Assembly: GCA_041676705.1 (NCBI GenBank)
Contig: JBAYRL010000004.1
Span: forward strand, 1 to 64,000
From: Acidimicrobiia bacterium
Lineage (GTDB): Bacteria; Actinomycetota; Acidimicrobiia; Acidimicrobiales; SKKL01
Direction of reading: 5' to 3'
DNA length: 64,000 nucleotides
The notes under the pieces were generated by a model. It saw only the letters and a list, made by a program, of their open reading frames with translations, was not told the origin of the DNA and did no database searches. Position numbers and translations under genes: made by a program. Shown here in pieces: positions 45,722 to 54,808 of the stretch. The number at the start of each line of letters is the position of its first letter. Positions within the stretch are counted from its first letter, which is position 1.

Positions 45722-45772
45722 GATCTTGTTATGAGTTTGATGCGCTTAGCGAAGAAAACTCATAACAAGATC
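45722..45772. repeat. 51-bp palindromic repeat, copy F
   Basis: Perfect arms GATCTTGTTATGAGTTT/AAACTCATAACAAGATC, the same arm variant as copy E; centre GATGCGCTTAGCGAAGA. Between the end of the broken metallopeptidase gene and the FKBP gene, which converge. Confidence 0.92.
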
Positions 45773-45844
45773 GTGGCGAGTAAGCACCACCTAACCGCAG
45801 ACCATGACATGGATCCGGCGCCATGGCGGCTTGTGGTGCCGGGG

Positions 45845-46225
45845 TTAGCTGACGCCCAGTAGGTCAACCACGAAAACCAGGGTCTCGCCACCTTTGATCA
45901 CGCCGCCTGCACCGTATTCGCCATAGCCCAGATGTGGTGGAATGGTGATGCGTCGACGGCCACCAACCTTCATTCCAGCAACACCCTCATCCCAGCCAGC
46001 AATAACCTGACCCTGGCCGAGCCCGAAACTGAAGGTATCGTTGCGATCCCACGAAGCGTCGAATTGTTCACCGTTGCTCCAGGCAACACCCACATAGTGA
46101 ACTTCTACTTGTTGACCGGGTTTGGCTTCGGCACCGTCGCCAACATTGAGGTCTTCCAACACCAATTGATCGGGCGGGTTATCGGACGAATTGACTTCAA
46201 CAACAGGTTTTTGGAGATCAGACAT
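45845..46225 (-). CDS. FKBP-type peptidyl-prolyl isomerase
   Basis: 126 residues, one FKBP domain: VEVHYVGVAWSNGEQFDASWDR, FSFGLGQGQVIAGWDEGVAGMKVGGRRRITIPPHLGYG, and ETLVFVVDLLGV. All the aromatic pocket positions expected (Y, F, W, Y, F) can be seen. No signal peptide, so cytoplasmic; it assists folding at prolines. Confidence 0.95.
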   Translation of the reverse strand: MSDLQKPVVEVNSSDNPPDQLVLEDLNVGDGAEAKPGQQVEVHYVGVAWSNGEQFDASWDRNDTFSFGLGQGQVIAGWDEGVAGMKVGGRRRITIPPHLGYGEYGAGGVIKGGETLVFVVDLLGVS

Positions 46226-46241
46226 TCGTGCACTCTACCCT

Positions 46242-48409
46242 CTAGAGAGCACCAGTCGCGGCAATGGAGGGCCCAATCCAGTGGTGCCAAGCCCACCTGC
46301 CACCCGCAGCGTCACGCACATGGATTTCGTTCCTGAACGCATCATTCTTGGCACTGGTTGGGCGGCCAGCCGGGTCATCGCCCTGGCACACGCCCGGCGG
46401 AAGTTTGGCCATTTCAATTGGCAGATGGTCGACGTCGGCCACTGCACCTTCTAAGACATCGTTTATCCATCTGATATAAGAAGCTTCACGCCGCTGTGGC
46501 AGATCATCACGATGTCCGGGGCATGCCCACGGCAGCACCACGGTGCGCGCACCGGCGGCATCGGCACGTCCAGCCAGTTCCCCAATTCGTGCGGCCAGCA
46601 AGGCTGCCATTTGTGGAGATTGAGATTCAATCATTTCGCCGCTTGGTGAACGCGCTTCCGACCATTCCCAGGCCCCCGGCATCAAGACAACAACATTAGG
46701 ATGAAGCGCTAATCCACCTGCAAACCACGCATCGTTGTTAACACAGTGTTCACGAGTTACCGAAGCATAAATACCGACATAGGGAAATTCGTATTTGAGG
46801 GGCGCTAGGAGCCCACAGCCAATGTCGGCACGGCCAATCACCGAGACAATATTGTCAGGCGGGTCGCCCCAAGGGAAGTACTCATACATAGTGAGAGCCA
46901 CGCTGTCGCCGTACAGCAATACCACCTGGTCAGCACTGACGGAATCATCAGACATTTCTGTGGGTAGGCCGTGACCATTGGAATCTAACGTGGTACCACC
47001 CTCGGCAAGGGCCGCTGTCACCAGGTGCAGGTCATCGGGAACCTGGGGCAAACCGAATCGGGCCGTCGAAGTTGTAAACACCGCCGAGATTGCCACCAAG
47101 CTGGCGAGCGCCATAACTGCGCCAACCCGGCGTCGGTTGGTGGAATACCGTGCCCACCGCACACCACGCTGCACAGGGTATTCAACTAGATGCCAGGAAA
47201 TTTCAGCAGCGATCAACGATATGGCGACAACTATTGAGGCCACCACGGTCTGGCTGGCATAGGGCCACTTGTCACTGACAAAAAGTTGAATCGGCCAAGA
47301 CCACAAGTAGATGCCATAAGAGCGGCGACCTAGCCAGCTGGTCAACGGATCAACCCGGGGCAAGGTTGAAAAACCCACCAGCATGACCGCGCTCAACGCG
47401 GCCACGAGCAGCAGCACCCCGTGGCGATAAAGAGCTGGGTCGAAAACCTCAACCTTGGTCATGAGCCAAATCACCACCAGAGCCGAGCCAAGCGCCGCGA
47501 CTCGGAGTGCTGATTTAGATGTCCGCCTAGTGATTTGTCGATCCAATGGCCAAACAACCGCCAAAAGTGCACCTAAGCGGGAGCGAAAATGCGAGTGTCG
47601 GTGCCCAGGTAGATGCGGTTAAATCCACCGGGCGCTACTTGGTGCGACAACCACAACATCCAAGTAGCCGAAGTGGCTACCACGGCCGCTGCTACCCAGG
47701 CCACGGCAATGCCCACCCTTGGTGCCGCCGACTTGCGCATGCCATTTTCGTCGGTAATGCCCACCTTTGGTGCCGCCGAAATGCTGACGCCTGCTTTGGC
47801 ACTGGTACCCACACTCAGCTGAGCAGCACCACTGGGGCCAGTTTCGTCGGCGAATTGTGAGCGATCATCTAAGCGAAGGCGCCGCTTCCCAATGAACGAT
47901 TGCATTAGAGACGCCATACCGAAAGCCGCTAGCAACAAGAGAGGCCACACCAGATAAAACTGTTCTTCGACCGAAAGGCTCCAGGTGTGGCGAAACAGCG
48001 ATGGGGCACCACCCCAATAACCGGTGTCGGCACCGTAGGCTTGTCGCCAGTTGGCCCACCAGCCAAGAGTGGCCGTGGCATCCCAACCCAAGCTCTTGAA
48101 ACCAGACCGCTCCCAGCCAAGCAAGTAGGCACCCAGCAATACTGTGGGTACCACCACAAAAACAGCTGGGGCTAAGCGTTTGAAGCGTCGTAGCCAGAAT
48201 TGCTTGGCATTGAACGTTCCGGTCGTGCTTTTCTCTCTAAGCGCCAGGACGGTCACAAGGTACCCTGACAGCACGAAGAACACGTCTACGCCTAGGAAAC
48301 CCCCGCTTAGGAAGCCCAGGTGGTAAGCCAGAACGGCCACCACTGCCAAGCCTCGCAACGAATCGAGACCAAAGTTTCGGCGTGGCGTGCTCAAGATGGC
48401 GACCAGCAA
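46242..48409 (-). pseudogene. OafA-type acyltransferase with SGNH domain, split by one frameshift
   Basis: The upstream part (47573-48409) has the acyltransferase-3 start GLDSLRGLAVVAVLAYHLGF, GVDVFFVLSGYL and HTWSLSVEEQFYLVWPLLL, and ends at a TAG after GTDTRIFAPA. One base later in the chain the sequence continues in another frame as LGALLAVVWPLD, exactly the expected next helix, into the second part (46242-47564) with more membrane helices and a C-terminal SGNH esterase domain (LLYGDSVALTMYEY). Restoring one base near 47573-47578 gives about 722 residues. Such proteins O-acylate cell-surface glycans. A linker near the middle repeats SAAPKVGI/SAAPRVGI. Real mutation or sequencing error cannot be told apart here. 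Confidence 0.75.
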
Positions 48410-48480
48410 GACCGCGCTATAACGCTCAACTCAACAATGCGACGCTCACGACTTGGGCCACGAACGTGGTGAAAATGTTT

Positions 48481-48540
48481 GTTAACGCCGAGACGGTTCA
48501 CGGCTGTACATAGTACAGGGGATGACCGCCTCGGCGTAAC
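48481..48540. repeat. 60-bp imperfect palindrome
   Basis: GTTAACGCCGAGACGGTTCA at the left pairs with TGACCGCCTCGGCGTAAC at the right; in the middle CTGTAC-ATA-GTACAG forms an inner stem. It lies between the acyltransferase start and the downstream end of the substrate-binding protein gene. Could be a terminator-like structure or a protein-binding palindrome. Confidence 0.6.
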
Positions 48541-48542
48541 AG

Positions 48543-48597
48543 GTCATATGGTTAGCTGCCTACCACCAATAGAGCTAGCTCAGAGGGACCATATGAC
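48543..48597 (-). terminator. Hairpin directly after substrate-binding protein gene
   Basis: GTCATATGGT and ACCATATGAC are perfect reverse complements 35 bases apart, with inner TAGCT/AGCTA pairing. The structure starts one base beyond the stop of the minus-strand lipoprotein gene. No T-run, so any terminating role would not be of the standard intrinsic type. Confidence 0.45.
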
Positions 48598-48598
48598 A

Positions 48599-50383
48599 CT
48601 ATTTGGCGATAAAGACCTGGTGGAACCGAGCATCTCCTACTGGAGTGCCATTGCCCAGCTCGCCACTTGGTAACCTCCAGTCTTTAACGCCGTGAAGTTT
48701 GTTGCTGTAGGCCACGATGGTGGGTGTTTTTGAAGCCCAAATTATGGGGGCTTCCTCGGCCACAATGATGCTGATCTTCTCAACGATTTCTTTACGCGTA
48801 GCCAGATCGACGGTGGACTTGAGGTCTTCGAGCAGATCGTCGATACGCGGGTCGGTGAAGTTGGTGATATTACCGGGGGTGGTCGCCACCGGCCCGAAGG
48901 CACCGGCAATGGCGGTGAAGGGGTCACCTTCCCCACCGGAGATATAGGTGCAACTAGTGTCGTAGTCGCCTACGAAGGGTGGTGAGGTGTCGGCCGACCC
49001 AACAAAGCGGCTTACCAAAGTTGGCTCATCTACAGTGTCAACCTTCACCTCGACACCAAGGTCATCCCACAATCCTTGATACAGCGCTGCCATCTGCACC
49101 TGTACAGGATCGGTTGGACACATATATTTTATGGGGTCGAGAGCGGCACCCACGGCTTTACCATCGGACCGGTTAGGATCATTCCGGTACGCATCTAGCA
49201 GCTCGATTGCAGCGTCAAGGTTTCTACCGTCGGCTTCGGGATAGGCGGCGTCAGCAGCCGGTGAATACCAAGGACTGTCGGTGCTAAATAACTGAAAGGT
49301 GGGTTCGGTCAGCCCATCGTCGCCCAGAATCTGTGCAATGGCGTCCATATTGCTGGCATAAGCCAACGCCTGACGCACCCGGGTGTCATCAAATGGAGGC
49401 ACCAACACATTCAAATAGGTGGCCGCCGCCGTGTTACCAGTGTGCAGGTTGTATTCATATGGCCCGGCCTCGACAAGATCGATGATCTGTTTGATGAAGC
49501 TGCCCCGCGAGCTGTGAATCATTTGCAGGTCGTTTGAGGCCAAGCTTTGAGTACGGCTGTTCTCATCGGGAATCGGTCGGAAAGTGATTTGATCGAGATA
49601 GGGCAGCTGATCGCCGTTGGCCGCCTTGAACCAGTAGTTCTCGTTCCGTTTCACCACAATTCGGTCGTCGCGAATCCATTCGGTCATTACGAAAGGACCG
49701 GTGCCAACGGGGTTCTGACCGTAGCCCTCGGGGTCGGCTTCATAGGCCAACCTGGAAATTGGCCAGCCCACGGCGCCACGCAAAACATCGGGGAAACCGG
49801 CGTTTGGACCATCGAGTAGATAACGCACGGTTAGTGGATCAACAACTTCCATATCCAGCACGCCAGCATTAGTGAGTGTGCTTAGAGTGCGAGAACCCTC
49901 GCGATGGTGGATGGTGTCGAAGTTCCACTTCAAAGTTTCGGCATCTAGAGGCGAGCCGTCGGCAAAGAGAACCCCGTCACGCAAGGTCACGGTCCATTCC
50001 GAGGCATCATCGTTGTGGTCAATTGACTCGGCTAAGAACGGTTCGAAGTCGCCATCAGCCGTTAATGACACCAGGGGATCGTATATAGAGAGGGCGACCA
50101 TCAAGGCACCGGTACCCACTGCTTCCCCGGGAATCCAGTTGGCGGTCTCAGCCCGTAACCCGACCGAAATCGCTCCCCCATAGCTAGCTTCGGTTTCATC
50201 TCCGCTCTCGGTGCCGGGGCTTGTGGTTTCATTTCCCGTCGGGTCGACCGTGGTCGATGAATTTGATCCTTGTGAGTTGTCGTTACTGTTACCACCACAA
50301 GCAGTCGCCACCAGAGCTAGCACTAGCACCAGCACCAAGGCGCTTAAGGCTTGGCTCGACCTGCTACCCAACATTCTTTTCAT
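48599..50383 (-). CDS. Family 5 extracellular solute-binding lipoprotein, second orphan
   Basis: 594 residues. Lipobox LVATACGG, a Ser/Thr/Glu linker, then SBP_bac_5: GLRAETANWIPGEAVGTGAL, WTVTLRDGVLFADGSPLDAETLKWNFD, GTGPFVMTEWIRDDRIVVKRNENYW, DDTRVRQALAYASNMDAI, and near the end EIVEKISIIVAEEAPIIWAS. It is only distantly similar to the other family 5 lipoprotein at 35.5 kb. Again no permease or ATPase gene nearby; instead it follows an acyl-CoA ligase gene on the same strand, 69 bp away. Confidence 0.9.
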   Translation of the reverse strand: MKRMLGSRSSQALSALVLVLVLALVATACGGNSNDNSQGSNSSTTVDPTGNETTSPGTESGDETEASYGGAISVGLRAETANWIPGEAVGTGALMVALSIYDPLVSLTADGDFEPFLAESIDHNDDASEWTVTLRDGVLFADGSPLDAETLKWNFDTIHHREGSRTLSTLTNAGVLDMEVVDPLTVRYLLDGPNAGFPDVLRGAVGWPISRLAYEADPEGYGQNPVGTGPFVMTEWIRDDRIVVKRNENYWFKAANGDQLPYLDQITFRPIPDENSRTQSLASNDLQMIHSSRGSFIKQIIDLVEAGPYEYNLHTGNTAAATYLNVLVPPFDDTRVRQALAYASNMDAIAQILGDDGLTEPTFQLFSTDSPWYSPAADAAYPEADGRNLDAAIELLDAYRNDPNRSDGKAVGAALDPIKYMCPTDPVQVQMAALYQGLWDDLGVEVKVDTVDEPTLVSRFVGSADTSPPFVGDYDTSCTYISGGEGDPFTAIAGAFGPVATTPGNITNFTDPRIDDLLEDLKSTVDLATRKEIVEKISIIVAEEAPIIWASKTPTIVAYSNKLHGVKDWRLPSGELGNGTPVGDARFHQVFIAK

Positions 50384-50452
50384 ATATCCCCCATCTACTT
50401 TGCTTATGAACGTTCACCTCTAACGTCTATGGCATGGCTTAGCGTGCGGAGT

Positions 50453-52033
50453 TCAACGCTTAAGTTCATATCCAGCGGCCTCACGATCCCAGGTTTCGCT
50501 GGTGATTCCTACCTCGCGCAGTGACTGTTTCTGCACTCGGTGTGTTCCGGTTTTCTCGAACTCATCCACCACTCGCAGGTATCTTGGCACCATGAAGTAG
50601 GCCATGTGCTCTTCGCAGTGCGCCATGATGCTCAAAGGGTCCAAGTTGGCACCTGGCTGCATCACCAAAGCTGCCATGACCTCGTCTTCACCTAGTTCTG
50701 AAGGAACGGCATAAACCGCGCTTTCTAAAACGTCGGGGTGTTTGTTCAGAATTTTTTCAACTTCGAACGAAGAAATGTTTTCCCCTCGCCTTCGCATGAA
50801 ATCTTTCTTACGGTCGGAATACCACAAATAACCCTGATCATCGAAATAGGCATTATCACCGGAACGAAGCCAACCACCTTTAGTTTTTTCTGCCGTGGCA
50901 TCGGGGTTCTTATAATATTGAACCGTTGGCCGCCCACCTACAGGACGGGAAATCAACTCACCCACTTCAAAAGCATCGCAATCAGTGTCGTCATCGCGAA
51001 CCACCCGCATTTCGTTGGTTGGCAAAGGTTTACCTATGGAGCCAATGGGTGCGTCAGGACCGGCCATGGTCATGCCACCTTCAACCGTGCCATAAAATTC
51101 GACGATACTCACCCCGAAACGGCGTTCGAAGTCTTCCCAAATTTCTTTAGGGCAAGCGGCGGAAAGCACTATGCGGCAAGGATTATCGGCGTCGTCGGGT
51201 TTGGCGGGTTGTTTATAGAGGATGGGCATCATGGCGCCCAAGGCGTTGAATTGCGTAGCGCCGTAATGACGAATTTCGTCCCAGAATCGAGATGCTGAAA
51301 ATCGGGGGCTCAATACCAATCGAGCGCCCAAACCAAAGGTGCCCCAAACCGAGATCAAGGCCGCGTTGGCGTGGAACAGCGGCAGGCAGGTGTAGAACAC
51401 GTCTTCGGGGGTTAACCCCGCCATAGTCAGTAAACTGGATGAACCACCACTGCCGCTGACCTGGGGAATTGTTACGCCCTTGGGAAGCCCGGTGGTGCCC
51501 GATGTGTACATCAACATCATAAGGTCGGTGGGTGAAATTGAACTGTCATCTACATCGTCGATGTCGTTCGAAACATTGGCGATTAGCTTTTCCCAGGCGA
51601 TGTCGTCGCCATGCGTGCTATGGCCATCACCCCCAACAACAATCACCCGCTTCAGCTTCGGCAGACGGTCACGTACGGCCAAGAAGCGGTCGAGAAATTC
51701 AGCGTGAACGATCAAGCTTTCCGCATCGGAATGATCGAGGATATGTACCAGTCCGTCGCCACGCAACGCGGTATTAACGGGCACCACCGGGGCCCCAATT
51801 CGAGCAGCGCCGAACCACGACCACAGAAACTCAGGCGAGTTAGGCATGATCATGCCGACATGTGCGTGCCGCTCGATGCCAAGCTCACGCAGGCCAGCCG
51901 CCGCTTTAGCTGATTCTTGCTCGGTATCGGCGTAACTATAAGTATCTTCGCCAAAGACTAGAAATGGATCATCACCACGTAGTGCTTTTGCATTAAGCAG
52001 CGTTGCACCTACTGTGCCCTCAACTGGTTTCAT
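50453..52033 (-). CDS. Acyl-CoA ligase, CaiC/FadD-like
   Basis: 526 residues. ANL motifs LMYTSGTTGLPKGVT, EFYGTVEGGM, WLRSGDNAYFDDQGYLWYSDR, RRRGENISSFEVEKIL, and C-terminal KTGTHRVQKQSLRE in which the catalytic Lys appears to be in RVQKQ. The segment GENISSFEVE is typical of crotonobetaine/carnitine-CoA ligase-like enzymes. Start ATG 52033 with AAGGAGGGG upstream. It is transcribed after the thiolase gene and before the second lipoprotein gene. Confidence 0.9.
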   Translation of the reverse strand: MKPVEGTVGATLLNAKALRGDDPFLVFGEDTYSYADTEQESAKAAAGLRELGIERHAHVGMIMPNSPEFLWSWFGAARIGAPVVPVNTALRGDGLVHILDHSDAESLIVHAEFLDRFLAVRDRLPKLKRVIVVGGDGHSTHGDDIAWEKLIANVSNDIDDVDDSSISPTDLMMLMYTSGTTGLPKGVTIPQVSGSGGSSSLLTMAGLTPEDVFYTCLPLFHANAALISVWGTFGLGARLVLSPRFSASRFWDEIRHYGATQFNALGAMMPILYKQPAKPDDADNPCRIVLSAACPKEIWEDFERRFGVSIVEFYGTVEGGMTMAGPDAPIGSIGKPLPTNEMRVVRDDDTDCDAFEVGELISRPVGGRPTVQYYKNPDATAEKTKGGWLRSGDNAYFDDQGYLWYSDRKKDFMRRRGENISSFEVEKILNKHPDVLESAVYAVPSELGEDEVMAALVMQPGANLDPLSIMAHCEEHMAYFMVPRYLRVVDEFEKTGTHRVQKQSLREVGITSETWDREAAGYELKR

Positions 52034-52138
52034 TAACCCCTCCTTCAATAAACCAACGGATAAACCGACAATCACCTATTCCAGCGCAATTCACCAACCG
52101 ACTTACATTAAATAGGTTGGCAAACTGTCGGCATATTA

Positions 52139-53380
52139 TTAATTATTAGTAAGAATGTGCACCGCTTGGGCCGCGGCGTCGTTTCCAAGCGAACCGCCAC
52201 CGTTTTGCGTCATGCCCACCTGCACACCCTCGGCCTGGCGTTCACCGGCTTCATCGCGAAGTTGCCAGACAATTTCACATATCTGAGCAATGCCCGATGC
52301 TCCAACCGGATGACCTTTCGAAACCAGACCACCCGAAGTATTCACCGGCTTAGCACCACCGAGAGCGGTAACCCCTTCGTCGATCAAGCGGCCCCCTTCG
52401 CCCTCACCGCAAAAGCCGAGAGTTTCATAGGCGGTCAGCTCGGCCGCTGCGGTGGCGTCGTGCACCTCAGCTAGGTCGATATCTTCGGGCCCCAAACCAG
52501 CCATTTCATAAGCCGCTGCCACCGCACGGGCATCGGCCATAGCCTCATCACTTCCCGGCAATCGACCCGATCGAACCACTGAAGCTGCCACCCTCGGCCC
52601 TGAAATACCCCGGAATCGGGCGTATTCGGGTGACATTAGAATTGCTGCGGCGGCACCGTCGCCGATGGGTGAACACATAAGAAGGGTTAGTGGGTAGGCA
52701 ATTAAGCGAGAGCCCAGAACGTCTTCCACCGTGTAGCGATCACGATATTGCGCCCGAGGATTAAGTGATCCGTTGTAGTGGCTCTTCACCGCGACCTTGG
52801 CCATTTGTTCGGCGGTGGTGCCGTAGGCGTCCATATGACGCCTGATACCAGCGGCGTAAATGTCCATGAACATCGATTTGTTGCCCCCCGATCCGCTACC
52901 CGCTGAACCCGCATTGGGATTGGCGGCAGCCTCGGAGGCCGCAAGAGACTCTTTGAGCGCGGCCAGGCCTTCAACGTCGACCGCGGCGTTGAAGGCCTGG
53001 AATGAGACGGCCTTATCGGCATGCGTTAGCTTTTCGACCCCCAACGCCAACGCTACGTCTACTTGACCGGTTGCAACTTGTTGCCAAGCAAGATGAAACG
53101 CCGAGGATGCTGAGGCACAGGCATTCTCAACGTTGAAAATCGGTATTCCCCCAATGCCAATTTCGCGCAGTACCACCTGACCGCGAATCATCTCCTGGCC
53201 CGTTATTAATCCGGCCACCGCGTTACCCACCACCGCTACTTCAATGTCGCCGACCCCCACACCGGCATCTTTGAGCGCGCCACTCACCGCTTCGGCGGCC
53301 AAACTCTTCAGACCACGGTCAAAGAACTTGCCAAAGTTGGTCATTCCGACTCCGGCTACCACAACCTGGTCGTTTGTCAT
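52139..53380 (-). CDS. Thiolase family protein (SCP2-thiolase type)
   Basis: 413 residues. Nucleophile Cys in FNVENACASASSAFHLAW, GHPVGASGIAQ near the C-terminus with the catalytic His, and EVHDATAAAEL in place of the ordinary thiolase loop, as in SCP2-like thiolases and lipid-transfer proteins used in steroid side-chain degradation. It has a Gly/Ser/Ala-rich insert (NAGSAGSGSGG). The usual C-terminal second cysteine is not seen (QNGGGSLGND). Start ATG 53380 with GGGGGAACC; 48 upstream in-frame codons run through the promoter region. Confidence 0.87.
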   Translation of the reverse strand: MTNDQVVVAGVGMTNFGKFFDRGLKSLAAEAVSGALKDAGVGVGDIEVAVVGNAVAGLITGQEMIRGQVVLREIGIGGIPIFNVENACASASSAFHLAWQQVATGQVDVALALGVEKLTHADKAVSFQAFNAAVDVEGLAALKESLAASEAAANPNAGSAGSGSGGNKSMFMDIYAAGIRRHMDAYGTTAEQMAKVAVKSHYNGSLNPRAQYRDRYTVEDVLGSRLIAYPLTLLMCSPIGDGAAAAILMSPEYARFRGISGPRVAASVVRSGRLPGSDEAMADARAVAAAYEMAGLGPEDIDLAEVHDATAAAELTAYETLGFCGEGEGGRLIDEGVTALGGAKPVNTSGGLVSKGHPVGASGIAQICEIVWQLRDEAGERQAEGVQVGMTQNGGGSLGNDAAAQAVHILTNN

Positions 53381-53477
53381 TTGGTTCCCCCTGCTCGAGA
53401 AGTACGGGTGGTTGGTGTTCGTAGCCACGTGACACACGCAGCTACAGCTGTACATTGTATACCACGTGCCACCTGCC

Positions 53478-53494
53478 ATAATAACTGTTATTAT
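53478..53494. promoter_or_regulatory. Palindromic operator candidate in a divergent promoter
   Basis: ATAATAAC-T-GTTATTAT, 17 bp with perfect arms, lies 54 bp upstream of the acyl-CoA dehydrogenase start and 97 bp from the thiolase start. CACGTG occurs twice nearby (53426 and 53464). Fits a dimeric TetR/GntR-type repressor site, such as those controlling fatty-acid genes; no such regulator is encoded in the window. Confidence 0.4.
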
Positions 53495-53548
53495 CGAGCA
53501 GCACCCATTCGAAGTAGCACACAAAAGTGCGAAAGTGCAGGTAGCAGC

Positions 53549-54769
53549 ATGAATCAGACGAATATTAAGACCTCAATTTCTGACCGAGATTTGCAGAACG
53601 AGTTCGTTAGTAATGTTCATCGCTTCGCCGCAGAGGTCATGCGACCGATTGGACAAGAGCTCGACCGGATGCACGACCCGGCCGATGTGATCGCGGCGGG
53701 TTCACCGCTGTGGGAAGCGTTCGAACGCTATCGCCAACTAGATATCAGTTCCTTGCGATTACCCCAAGCCGATTGGGACCCCGTCGATCAAGCTATTTTC
53801 AATGCTCGCATCAGCGAAGAATTCGGTTGGGGTGACTCGGGTTTGGCCATCAGCTTTGGCGTAGCTAACTTTCACAAAACCTTTGCCGCTCTAACTGAAG
53901 ACCTTGAATTAGCTGACCGCTATTTAACTGAAAATTCCACTGAAATTGGCTGCTGGGCCATAACCGAAGCCGACCATGGCAGCGACTCGCTAGCTTTCAC
54001 CCAACCCCACTGGAACGACGGCAATGTGCGGGCGAACGTAATCGCAACTAGAGATGGCGATGATTACATCATCAACGGTTCCAAATCGGCGTGGGTCTCA
54101 AACGGAACGATCGCAACCGTAGCCACCCTTTATTGCACTATCGACGGTGACAAAGGTTTCGCTCATGGCGGTGTGGCAGTAGTGCCATTAGATCTACCAG
54201 GGGTTTCGCGGGGTAAGCCGCTCGATAAGTTAGGCCAGCGGGCCTTAAACCAAGGTGAAATCCATTTTGACCAGGTTCGGATTCCAGGTCGCTACATGGT
54301 GGTCAGCCCCGAGCTTTACACCACGGCTGTGGAAACCATTTTGACTGGCGCCAACGCCTCTATGGGCTGCACCTTTGTGGGAACCGCCCGTGCTGGTTAC
54401 GAGCTGGCCTTAGATTACGCCAAAAATCGTACTCAAGGTGGGAAGCCCATCACCGAGCACCAAAGTGTGCAAAGCCGAATGTTTTCAATGTTCGCGCGGG
54501 TTGAAGCGGCCAGGGCGCTAGCGCGCCAAACCGTGGCCCTAAATGCCACCGAGCCACCGGGATTGGTGCAGCGTTCCATCGCTTCCAAAACCTTCTCAAC
54601 CCGTACCGCTTTCGAAGTGAACAGTGACGCTATTCAGATCTTTGGTGGTAACGGGCTTACTCGTGAATACCCCATCGAAAAAATTATGCGAGACGCTCGC
54701 GCTTCGATGATTGAAGACGGTTGCAACGACCTACTGGCCATTATTGGCGGCCAAAAACTCTTTCAGTAA
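53549..54769 (+). CDS. Acyl-CoA dehydrogenase family protein
   Basis: 406 residues. Family motifs WAITEADHGSDSLAF, IINGSKSAWVSNG and, near the end, IQIFGGNGLTREYPIEKIMRDARA. The catalytic base region DGC follows (MIEDGCNDLL). Compared with the two others in the window it lacks TDEIQ/TSEVQ at the tail (here ASMIEDGCNDLLAI), so it belongs to a different subfamily. Start ATG 53549. It precedes the nitroreductase gene by 39 bp and diverges from thiolase. Confidence 0.9.
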   Translation: MNQTNIKTSISDRDLQNEFVSNVHRFAAEVMRPIGQELDRMHDPADVIAAGSPLWEAFERYRQLDISSLRLPQADWDPVDQAIFNARISEEFGWGDSGLAISFGVANFHKTFAALTEDLELADRYLTENSTEIGCWAITEADHGSDSLAFTQPHWNDGNVRANVIATRDGDDYIINGSKSAWVSNGTIATVATLYCTIDGDKGFAHGGVAVVPLDLPGVSRGKPLDKLGQRALNQGEIHFDQVRIPGRYMVVSPELYTTAVETILTGANASMGCTFVGTARAGYELALDYAKNRTQGGKPITEHQSVQSRMFSMFARVEAARALARQTVALNATEPPGLVQRSIASKTFSTRTAFEVNSDAIQIFGGNGLTREYPIEKIMRDARASMIEDGCNDLLAIIGGQKLFQ

Positions 54770-54808
54770 CCACCCAATTTCAACGATTACAAACAGGAGA
54801 AAACATCA

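Noticed and set aside
29415..45772. The 51-bp palindromes as a CRISPR array
   Set aside because: Copies are separated by kilobases and genes, with no regular spacers and no cas genes.
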